Source: Clostridia bacterium (GTDB lineage Bacteria; Bacillota_A; Clostridia; Oscillospirales; CAG-272). Taken from it: a stretch of DNA of 64,000 bases. Below, in pieces: positions 1 through 7,509 of this stretch. The notes under the pieces were generated by a model, which was given only the letters and a program-made list of their open reading frames with translations, was not told the origin of the DNA and did no database searches. The translations under genes were made by a program, and so were the position numbers. The DNA lies in the NCBI GenBank assembly GCA_017468115.1, contig JAFUJS010000015.1, positions 1 to 64,000 on the forward strand, given 5' to 3'. Every line of letters begins with the position of its first letter. The first letter of the stretch is position 1.

Positions 1-3000
1 CAAATGCTGCACCCGGTGCATTTACCTACACAGCAGCAGCTGATGCAACACTTACAGTAAAGTATGCTCTTGTTATGGGCGCTGCCGGTGATACAGTATC
101 TTACTCTATCAATGGCGGTACAGCAGTAGCTCTTGAGGGCGATAACGTTGAGACTGTTATCAATCTTGTAGCGGGCGACGTAATCGTTATTACTATCAAT
201 TCAAACGGCTATGCTTCACTTCATGCTAATATCGCCACCACTGCAACAGGTGGTGACGAGGGTGGCAACGAAGGCGGCGATGAGCCTACTGAAACACTCA
301 ACGCAACCTACTATGCATACACAGAAGGACAAACAATCCTTACAGTTGCATTTAGCGATGATGGAACAGTAGTGTTCTCATACCTACACCCAATGAACCC
401 ATCTTCACTTACAGCTAACTACACAATTTCTAATGGTGCTGTTACACTAACAGATACCGAAACAGGCGACACACTCCCACAATTGGCTGCTTATGTAACA
501 CTCACAAGCGGAGTTCCAACATTAGCAGGCTACAGTGGTTATGAATACGACCTCTACGCAGAGGGCGAAACACCTTCTGTTGAAACACCTGAAGAGGTTG
601 AGCTTTCAAAGGGAGACAACACAGTTCCTGTAACAGGTACAGATGTTATGACAAATGTAACCATTACATCTGAGGGCGCAGGTGTTTACTATATCACAGT
701 TGGTACAAACGCAGTAGTGCTTGAGGGCTGGTCTACTTATGTAGCCGGTGATGTAATTACTGTTTATGCAAATGCTGCAGATGAAACCTACACCTACGAG
801 GTTAACTCCGAGGATTACACCGCAGGAACAGTAAATCTTAATGTTGAGTTTGTTGCTAAGGCAGCAGACGAACCCGCTAAGGATGCTCTTGTGGGCGAAT
901 ATAAGTCTGGCGATTACATCGTATCACTTTCTCGTGTATACGGCACAGGTGTTTACATCGTTACAGTTTATAATGCAGATAACAGTGTAAACCTACAATT
1001 TACATACACTCTAACTGATAATGGCGATAATTCATACACACTTTCTGACCTTGTAAATGTTCCAAACGAATATGGCGATGCAGGTACAGATAAGATTGAT
1101 GAAATTGTAGCTAGCGGCATTACATTCTCAATTGATCCTGTTAAGGAAGATCTTACAGACGACTATTTCACAGTTGACAATTACAATGTAAGCATTATCA
1201 AGGCAGCTGGAGAATACTACATTACAATCTCAGATGCTGATTATAATGCATTTTACTACTTCACATACACTGTAACCGATAACGGAAACGGCACACTTAC
1301 ACTTAACCAAACAAACGTAGAAAACTCAAATGCATACGACCAAACAGCCGATACGGCTGCAACACTTGCAGCAATGGAGGCTCTTGAAATCGTAGTTAAT
1401 TACGACGTAGAGAAGGAAGCTCTTCGTGGCACACACGAAGACCTTATTGACGGTTACATAGTAACATTCTACAAGAGCGAGGGTGCTTACTATGCAAACG
1501 TTTATACAGAGGATTATGCAACAAACCTATACTTCACCTTTGAGGTAGATGCTGGCGTAAATGGCGCAAAGAATGTTACACTTACTTACTTCGCAAACCC
1601 TGACTTCGAGACGGGTACAGAGACACAGGCTAACGAAATCGCTGCAAACGCTATCGTAATCGGCGGTCTCGAGGGCGAGGGTACATATGAGTCACCATAC
1701 GTAATCGAAGAAACAGGCGATTATGTTTCTCCATATGCTGGTGGATATGAATACCCATACTTCCAGTTTACAGCTCCTGCAAACGGTTATGTAACAATCA
1801 GCTCTACATACGCAAACCTCAATCTCCAATATGGTAAGGTTATCGACACACCAAACAACAACATGTCTGCTGACGGTATGTCTTACTTGAATGAGATTAA
1901 GATTTATCTCCTAGAGGGCGCAACTGTTTACTTCAATGTAGCAGATAACACATTCCCAGAGGATGCAGTTAACGTACCTTTCACAATCTCCTTTGAAGAA
2001 TTTGAGTCTGAAGACCCAAGCTTCCTTGAGGGCGAATGGAATGGTACTCAATCCACTATGTATAGTACCACTCCATATACCTTCATCTTCAATGACGACG
2101 GTACAGGCTCAGGCTCATATACTGATTGGAGCGGTTCAGTTGCATTTACAATCAACTACACACTTGTTGATGGTAATACAGTAGTAGTTAACTTCACAAC
2201 ATCCGGTTGGTCTGCTCAAGAGTTTGATATGACCTTTACATATGATTCTGAATCTGACACACTTACAGGCGATGCAGAGTTTATAAAAGCAAAGAAGCTT
2301 GAGGCTGGTAGCGTTCAAATCAATGCTACAAATGATAAGTATGTTTACTATGCAACAGAGGAAATTGTATTCAACCTTAATGTTGGTGCCTCTGTAATGT
2401 CTGGTAATGTTACAGTTACATACTATGTAAACGGTGAAGAGGTTAAATCTCTTACATTCAACGAAAACGCAGATGTAACTCTTGCAAGCGGCGACCAACT
2501 TTTAGTAGTTATTACTGCTGATACTTACTCATCACTTACAGTTGCTAGGGTTTACCCAGAAGGCTCTGAGCAAAACCCAACCGCAATTGAAACACTTCCT
2601 TATGAAATCGCTGTTAACGGAAACCACGACGTATATTATACTTATACAGCAACAGAGGATATCGTTCTTACAATTACAGCTCCTGCCGGATGCTACGTAA
2701 CAAACAGCAAGGACGTAACAGGCGTTGATGGTGTTTACACAATCACACTTACAGCAGGTGAGAGCGTAACGCTTAATGCTTGGACAACTGCAGCTGATGA
2801 AATCGACTACACCTACAAAATCACAGGCGCAGCTCCTGAGGTTGAAGAGGGCGGCGACGATGAAGGTGGCAGTGGCTCCGAGTCAACAGGCGTTGACGGA
2901 ACATATGTGGGTTCATTCAACGGAAGAGGAATGAGAGTTGTTATTGATACAGCAGCTGATACTATGGTTATTACACGTGCATCATCTGGTTCGATGACTG

Positions 3001-3188
3001 CTTTTGATGGCCAGGCATCATACACCTACACATACTCTGCAACAGTAGAAAATGTTGCTAATGGTGCAGCTATTTCAACAGCGGACGGAGGATATAGTCC
3101 AATTACTGCAATCGAATTTGATGAAAACGGAAACGTTACATCTGTTGTTTGGAACGGTGGATCATACGCAGACTTCGCGAAGCAATAA
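1..3188 (+). CDS. Giant repetitive secreted/surface protein, 5' truncated
   Basis: The reading frame is open from the first complete codon at position 3, so the first ATG at 75 is internal and the real start lies upstream of the window. The 1062 visible residues are rich in Thr, Val, Tyr, Asp and Glu with almost no Cys, as in extracellular beta-sandwich proteins. Acidic-Gly linkers (about 240-290 and 2842-2890) separate modules. Three related modules of about 88 residues lie at 880-1640. A final module of about 80 residues ends the protein; no LPXTG motif or C-terminal membrane helix is visible, so attachment would depend on the missing N-terminus. Codon use is smooth and biased, suggesting good expression. 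I do not recognise a catalytic site; adhesion or glycan binding is only a guess. Confidence 0.85.
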   Translation, partial: NAAPGAFTYTAAADATLTVKYALVMGAAGDTVSYSINGGTAVALEGDNVETVINLVAGDVIVITINSNGYASLHANIATTATGGDEGGNEGGDEPTETLNATYYAYTEGQTILTVAFSDDGTVVFSYLHPMNPSSLTANYTISNGAVTLTDTETGDTLPQLAAYVTLTSGVPTLAGYSGYEYDLYAEGETPSVETPEEVELSKGDNTVPVTGTDVMTNVTITSEGAGVYYITVGTNAVVLEGWSTYVAGDVITVYANAADETYTYEVNSEDYTAGTVNLNVEFVAKAADEPAKDALVGEYKSGDYIVSLSRVYGTGVYIVTVYNADNSVNLQFTYTLTDNGDNSYTLSDLVNVPNEYGDAGTDKIDEIVASGITFSIDPVKEDLTDDYFTVDNYNVSIIKAAGEYYITISDADYNAFYYFTYTVTDNGNGTLTLNQTNVENSNAYDQTADTAATLAAMEALEIVVNYDVEKEALRGTHEDLIDGYIVTFYKSEGAYYANVYTEDYATNLYFTFEVDAGVNGAKNVTLTYFANPDFETGTETQANEIAANAIVIGGLEGEGTYESPYVIEETGDYVSPYAGGYEYPYFQFTAPANGYVTISSTYANLNLQYGKVIDTPNNNMSADGMSYLNEIKIYLLEGATVYFNVADNTFPEDAVNVPFTISFEEFESEDPSFLEGEWNGTQSTMYSTTPYTFIFNDDGTGSGSYTDWSGSVAFTINYTLVDGNTVVVNFTTSGWSAQEFDMTFTYDSESDTLTGDAEFIKAKKLEAGSVQINATNDKYVYYATEEIVFNLNVGASVMSGNVTVTYYVNGEEVKSLTFNENADVTLASGDQLLVVITADTYSSLTVARVYPEGSEQNPTAIETLPYEIAVNGNHDVYYTYTATEDIVLTITAPAGCYVTNSKDVTGVDGVYTITLTAGESVTLNAWTTAADEIDYTYKITGAAPEVEEGGDDEGGSGSESTGVDGTYVGSFNGRGMRVVIDTAADTMVITRASSGSMTAFDGQASYTYTYSATVENVANGAAISTADGGYSPITAIEFDENGNVTSVVWNGGSYADFAKQ
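880..1640 (+). repeat. Three tandem protein modules of about 88 residues
   Basis: Modules begin near 880, 1144 and 1413. Each opens with K(D/E)xL, followed by a DxY-(I/N)V core, then (G/A)xYY(I/A)xxY or its equivalent, then a YxFTYT(L/V)TDNG-like strand and a TLT(L/Y) strand. The third copy diverges most in its second half. This is direct internal similarity in the translation and points to duplication of one beta-rich domain. Confidence 0.65.
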
Positions 3189-3213
3189 TTTAAGGAAAAT
3201 ATTCCTAACAAAT

Positions 3214-3250
3214 AAAAAAGGGCTATTCCAATCGGGATAGCTCTTTTTTT
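3214..3250 (+). terminator. Intrinsic terminator after the surface protein
   Basis: A stem of AGGGCTATTCC against GGGATAGCTCT with a four-base loop is followed by seven T. A second, weaker hairpin (CAAGCC/GGCTTG, 3268-3288) followed by a T-rich run lies just downstream and may be a back-up. Confidence 0.8.
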
Positions 3251-3296
3251 GCTTGATAAGTGGTCCTCAAGCCGAAATTTGAGGCTTGGTTTTTTA

Positions 3297-4646
3297 TTAT
3301 ATAATTAATGTAGAACTTTCTTCGACATTTGAAGAGTGGGAAAGCTCCGCCGTAAGGGTCTTGCCGTCCTGTACCACCTCAACCTCATAAGTGCCCCAAA
3401 AGCCGTTAAACTCCAACCAGCCGTCCTTGTCGGTGCATAGCTCTAGGCAGGTGTGCCACTCATTCTTGATAAGATTTTCAAGGGCATAATACGCAGGCTT
3501 AGGGGTCAAATCAAAGCGCAAAAGTCCACCGTAATAATAGTTTTCGCCCACACTCATATTTCCTTGAGTGCGCCTTATCTTTTCGGGTGTTGGGTCAGGC
3601 ACATAAGCATAGCCGTCCACCAAATTCCAATAAATAATCTGCTCACAGGCAGGGTGTGAAAACCACAGCTTATATAAATAGGTAAGCAGCCTTGCCTGTA
3701 TTTCCTCGTCGTCGCTATTATAGGAGTAGGCAGGCACAGTAACCTCAGTTATTTGCAGCTTGTTAACTAGCCTACTATATAAATCCATATGGCGATACAG
3801 GCTTATGGGGTCGTATAGGTGCCTTGTGCGCTGTGCCTCGTCCTCTTTTGTGTAAAACATATGGAACTGCAAACCAATCGCATCAACCCTGGCGCCCTTC
3901 AAAATAGCCGCCTCTGTATAAGCATAATACTTTGCTGTTGGCCTTAAAACATCAAGCCAAGCCTCTTCCGTTGCCTCGTTAATTACAAGCTGGTTGCTTG
4001 GAAAATATTTCTCTGTGGTCTTAAAGCACCATTCTATGTAGTCCGGCTCATTATAAAAGGCAGTCGTACCCTCGTGCCAGTTCATTTCGTTTGTAACCTC
4101 AATGGTGTTTATTCTGTGGGCATAGCGACGGCTTAGCTCTTGGCACCTTTTTTCAAAAGCCTCCTTGATCTCTGAAACAGGCACATCCTTCAACCAGGAC
4201 GGGAACAGACGCTCGTAGGCAAGTGCGTGCTCCCTTGGCTCAATTCCGTTTTCCTCGCAAAACTCCAGGCACAAATCAACAGGTGGTCGCCTGTACCATT
4301 TTGGGCTGTCCTTATCGTAGCGTGGCTTGCCCCTTTCAGGCTCGCAATCGTTCCAATAGAAGGGCAAGGTTGCCATATTGAAAGGACGGCAAAAATAGTC
4401 CTTATAGTCCTTGTTTTTCTTGTCTGTTTCCAGCTCGTCAAGCATAAACAGGTTTGCGCCAAATCTGAATTGGTGGCTTTTTTGTGTAACAAGCACCTTA
4501 GCTCCGCTAAGTGGCTTACCACCCTTGTCAACCAGCCTTACCTTCCTTGTGCCACATCTGTATTTCTTTATATTCTCATCTATGGCTTTCTCATAAAAAT
4601 CTTGGTTTTCAAGAAAGCTGTTTAGTACCTCATATCTTTCGTACAT
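3297..4646 (-). CDS. GH10 family endo-beta-1,4-xylanase, apparently intracellular
   Basis: Retaining glycoside hydrolase expected to cleave beta-1,4-xylan or xylo-oligosaccharides. The GH10 barrel shows the acid/base in VTNEMNWHE (Glu187) and the nucleophile in LQITEVTVP (Glu301), plus the late conserved IIYWNLVDG strand. A beta-sandwich-like segment (residues 35-70) precedes the barrel, as in several bacterial GH10 proteins. There is no signal peptide, so it probably acts on imported oligosaccharides. The start at 4646 is chosen because AAGGGGG lies 7 bases upstream and because the promoter at 4669-4697 lies downstream of the longer start at 4700. The 449-residue length suits a single-domain GH10 with a short accessory region. 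Confidence 0.88.
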   Translation of the reverse strand: MYERYEVLNSFLENQDFYEKAIDENIKKYRCGTRKVRLVDKGGKPLSGAKVLVTQKSHQFRFGANLFMLDELETDKKNKDYKDYFCRPFNMATLPFYWNDCEPERGKPRYDKDSPKWYRRPPVDLCLEFCEENGIEPREHALAYERLFPSWLKDVPVSEIKEAFEKRCQELSRRYAHRINTIEVTNEMNWHEGTTAFYNEPDYIEWCFKTTEKYFPSNQLVINEATEEAWLDVLRPTAKYYAYTEAAILKGARVDAIGLQFHMFYTKEDEAQRTRHLYDPISLYRHMDLYSRLVNKLQITEVTVPAYSYNSDDEEIQARLLTYLYKLWFSHPACEQIIYWNLVDGYAYVPDPTPEKIRRTQGNMSVGENYYYGGLLRFDLTPKPAYYALENLIKNEWHTCLELCTDKDGWLEFNGFWGTYEVEVVQDGKTLTAELSHSSNVEESSTLII

Positions 4647-4668
4647 ATTAGCACCCCCTTTTTTAACA

Positions 4669-4697
4669 ATTGTAGCACATAAAACCACCTTTTTCAA
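4669..4697 (-). promoter_or_regulatory. Sigma-A-type promoter of the xylanase gene
   Basis: On the minus strand TTGAAA and TACAAT are separated by exactly 17 bases. The predicted start of transcription falls near 4662, which supports the start codon at 4646. Confidence 0.75.
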
Positions 4698-4707
4698 CAC
4701 ATAAGCC

Positions 4708-4736
4708 TTGAAAAGAAATAAAAAAATGATTATACT
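4708..4736 (+). promoter_or_regulatory. Sigma-A-type promoter of the G1P dehydrogenase operon
   Basis: TTGAAA, 17 bases, TATACT. It is divergent from the xylanase promoter, with only 10 bases between the two -35 boxes, so the two units may be co-regulated. Confidence 0.78.
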
Positions 4737-4763
4737 AATATTAATAACCCCAAAGGAGTAAAT

Positions 4764-6032
4764 ATGGAAATTAACGAAATGCTAAAGGGTGTTGCCTGTG
4801 CCGAATGTGGCAGGATGCACACCTGTCCAATTAAAGAGGTGTATATAGAAAGGGATGCTGTCAAAAATTACCTTGCCAACATCGCCGCCGACTACGAAAG
4901 CATACTTATAGTTGCTGACGAGAATACATATTCAGTATCCGGCAAGGACACCGAAAACGCACTTTGCCAAAAGAAGGTAAAAAATGTTATCTTTTCAGGC
5001 AAGAGCGTGCTTATTCCAAACGAGCAGGCTATTGAAAAGGTAAACGAGAAAATAGAGGGCATAGACCTGATTGTTGGCATCGGCTCCGGCGTAATACAGG
5101 ACCTTTGCAAATACGTTTCCCACGCCCAAAAAATTCCATATATTATAGTTGCCACCGCCCCCTCAATGGACGGCTATGCCTCAAGCGGTGCCGCAATGAT
5201 TCTTAAGGGTATGAAGGAAACTATCCCAGCAGGCTTACCCATTGCTATCGTTGCAGATACAGAGGTGCTTAAAAATGCACCTATGGAAATGATTAGGGCG
5301 GGCTATGGCGACATTATCGGCAAATATTCAGCCCTTAACGACTGGCGCCTTGCCAACGTGGTTAACAAAGAGCCTATTTGTAGCTTTATCTATAATACCA
5401 CCTATGAAATGATAGAAAAAACGAAAAAAACAGCCACAGGGCTGACCAAAAGGGACGAAAAGAGCGTAAAAACTCTTATGGAGGCTCTTATTGTGGTTGG
5501 TGTAATGATGAGCTTTTTGGGCAACTCTCGCCCTGCCTCTGGTAGTGAGCACCACCTTTCACACTTCTTTGAAATCACAGGCATAGTAAAGGGTAAGCCA
5601 TACCTTGCCCACGGCATTGATGTGGCATATTCCACGGTTGTTACAGCGGACCTAAGACAAATGCTCCTTAGCGTACCCTTCCCAAGGACCCAATACAAGG
5701 AGCCAAGAGAGGAATACCTAAGAAATATAGAAAAGAACTACGGCACAGTTGCACAGGGCTGTATCGCTCTTCAGGAGCGACTTGGCACCTATAACAGGGA
5801 CCGCCTTTGTATTTACCTTGAAAAGGAAGAGGAGATAAGAAAAATCCTTTCCGATATGCCAAAGCCTGCCGAAATAGAGGCGCTTTTGAAAGAGGTTGGT
5901 CTTGATATTAACGAGCTTTATAAAACCTATGGCACAGACAAAATAAAAAGCGCCATAAAATATGCCAAGGACTTAAAGGACAGATATACCGTCCTTTGGC
6001 TATACTACGACCTGTACGGAGATAAACAATGA
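4764..6032 (+). CDS. egsA: sn-glycerol-1-phosphate dehydrogenase (AraM/EgsA family)
   Basis: Expected to interconvert dihydroxyacetone phosphate and sn-glycerol-1-phosphate with NAD(P)H; the family is the archaeal-lipid stereochemistry enzyme with bacterial AraM/EgsA members. The nucleotide-binding GIGSGVIQDLCKY loop (residues 106-117) and likely metal ligands Asp183 (YGDIIGK), the His cluster of SEHHLSHFFE (263-267) and His283 (LAHGIDVAY) are visible. A Cys-containing N-terminus (CAECG..HTC) is typical of bacterial forms. It heads an operon and overlaps the diesterase gene by 4 bases. RBS AAAGGAG sits 6 bases before the ATG. A role in catabolism of G1P released from phosphatidylglycerol or lipoteichoic acid is inference from the neighbour. 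Confidence 0.85.
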   Translation: MEINEMLKGVACAECGRMHTCPIKEVYIERDAVKNYLANIAADYESILIVADENTYSVSGKDTENALCQKKVKNVIFSGKSVLIPNEQAIEKVNEKIEGIDLIVGIGSGVIQDLCKYVSHAQKIPYIIVATAPSMDGYASSGAAMILKGMKETIPAGLPIAIVADTEVLKNAPMEMIRAGYGDIIGKYSALNDWRLANVVNKEPICSFIYNTTYEMIEKTKKTATGLTKRDEKSVKTLMEALIVVGVMMSFLGNSRPASGSEHHLSHFFEITGIVKGKPYLAHGIDVAYSTVVTADLRQMLLSVPFPRTQYKEPREEYLRNIEKNYGTVAQGCIALQERLGTYNRDRLCIYLEKEEEIRKILSDMPKPAEIEALLKEVGLDINELYKTYGTDKIKSAIKYAKDLKDRYTVLWLYYDLYGDKQ

Positions 6033-6790
6033 GTCTAACGTTTCAAAACAGAATGGCAGTTGCAGGACATCGTGGCGACTGCTATAACTACTACGAAAAT
6101 ACAATTTCCGCCTTTAAGGCTGCGATAGACGCCGGCGCTGATATGATAGAAACCGATTTGCGCCTAAGCAAGGACGGACATATTGTCCTAATCCACGACG
6201 ACACAGTAAATCGCACCACAAATGGCAAGGGCAAGGTTAGTGAAATGACCCTTGAGGAGCTTAAGGCGCTTAATGCGGGAAACATTCTTACTGAGGAAAA
6301 AATCCCAACCCTGAAAGAGCTTTTTCAGCTTGTAAAGCCCCTTAATATCACTCTGAATCTTGAGTTTAAGGACACCTATACCAAGGAAAACGAGGGAAGG
6401 TGCATAAAATGCATAGAGGATGCTCTTTTGCTTGCTTGTGAGTATGGACTTGAGGAAAGAATTGTGGTAAATAGCTTCGATGCCTGGGTCCTTGAATACG
6501 TATACAAGAAATACGGCAAAAAATATCCTCTTCACGGCTTTTACCCATACCGTGAAATGTTCAACGTAACAATAAATCCTGATGAGCATTTATATTGCGC
6601 TTGTATTTTCGACAACGAAAACAAAGCCCACTATGATTATTTGATAGAAAAGGGCATAGAGCCTTGGATTGGCGCAAGTGTAACACGCAAAGCAAATTTA
6701 CAGCTTTGCCAAAGCTATGGCGCAAGGCTGATTACGACCAATAATCCGGCAGACATAATTAAAAAGCTAGAGGAAATTAATAATGGATAA
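6029..6790 (+). CDS. Glycerophosphodiester phosphodiesterase (GDPD family)
   Basis: Cytoplasmic-looking GDPD barrel of 253 residues that hydrolyses glycerophosphodiesters to a glycerol phosphate and an alcohol. Family residues are present: HR at 14-15, the ExD pair Glu41/Asp43 (METDLRLSKDG), and His56 in the LIHDDTVNRTT motif, which is the usual GDPD signature. There is no signal peptide. The start overlaps the previous stop (ATGA), a sign of translational coupling. Placed between a G1P dehydrogenase and a HAD enzyme, it could release sn-glycerol-1-phosphate for oxidation; substrate stereochemistry cannot be read from sequence. Confidence 0.9.
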   Translation: MSLTFQNRMAVAGHRGDCYNYYENTISAFKAAIDAGADMIETDLRLSKDGHIVLIHDDTVNRTTNGKGKVSEMTLEELKALNAGNILTEEKIPTLKELFQLVKPLNITLNLEFKDTYTKENEGRCIKCIEDALLLACEYGLEERIVVNSFDAWVLEYVYKKYGKKYPLHGFYPYREMFNVTINPDEHLYCACIFDNENKAHYDYLIEKGIEPWIGASVTRKANLQLCQSYGARLITTNNPADIIKKLEEINNG

Positions 6791-7508
6791 AACTAAAATC
6801 AAGCTTGTTGCCTTCGACCTTGACGGCACGCTTACACAGCACAAGGAGCCGCTTTGCCAAAGACACAGAGAAATACTTGATGTGCTTTCAAAAAAATATA
6901 AGCTTTTGATGGTGGGCGCAGGACAGGTATACAGAATTTTTAATCAAATGGGCAAATACCCAATTGATATAATCGGAAACTACGGCTTGCAATATGCCAC
7001 TTACAATGAAAAAACAGGGGAACTGGACATAAAAAGGGACGAAATTTTCCCTGTCAACCGCCCTGAAATTGAAGAAAAGGTTACATATTTAAGAAATAAG
7101 CACGGCTTCACAGCTTTTCGTGGCGACAACGTGGAATACCACTCCTCAGGCTGTATCACCTTTCCGATTTTAGGCACAAGGGCAATTCAAGAGGACAAGC
7201 TCGCATTTGACCCCGACAGGAAAAAGAGAAGAAAAATCTACGATGAGGTTTGCCAAATGTTTGACAGCTACAATGTATTTGTTGGCGGCTCCTCATCCTT
7301 TGATATGTCCCCAAAGCCATATAATAAGCGCTATGCACTTGATATTTGGTGCAAGGAAAACAAAATCAGCCCCCAAGAGGTGGTTTATGTAGGCGACGAC
7401 TATGGTACAGGTGGCAATGACGAGTCCGTTTATCTTTCTGACTACAACTATCTGAAAATTGACGACTACCGAGATTTTGAAAATGTAATCAAGGAGCTTT
7501 TAGATTAA
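6783..7508 (+). CDS. HAD-IIB phosphotransferase resembling eukaryotic-type phosphomannomutase
   Basis: A 241-residue HAD protein with motif I DLDGT (residues 12-16), a IGNYGLQY segment, NVEYHSSG..T.P.G (116-131), a VGGSSSFDMSPKPYNKRYAL block (168-186) and a final GDDYGTGGNDESVY (204-217). The order and spacing match the PMM1/PMM2 family of eukaryotes (FxNGxxNxSPxGR, GGxxSFDVxPxGxDKRY, GDKxxxGGND). Mutase or simple phosphatase activity towards hexose or glycerol phosphates are both possible. The start overlaps the diesterase gene by 8 bases. The resemblance is by eye and the biochemical role in this operon is unknown. Confidence 0.75.
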   Translation: MDKTKIKLVAFDLDGTLTQHKEPLCQRHREILDVLSKKYKLLMVGAGQVYRIFNQMGKYPIDIIGNYGLQYATYNEKTGELDIKRDEIFPVNRPEIEEKVTYLRNKHGFTAFRGDNVEYHSSGCITFPILGTRAIQEDKLAFDPDRKKRRKIYDEVCQMFDSYNVFVGGSSSFDMSPKPYNKRYALDIWCKENKISPQEVVYVGDDYGTGGNDESVYLSDYNYLKIDDYRDFENVIKELLD

Positions 7509-7509
7509 T

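Noticed and set aside
4647..4700. Longer start of the GH10 gene at 4700
   Set aside because: It would begin upstream of the minus-strand promoter (4669-4697) and lacks a ribosome site; the start at 4646 has both.
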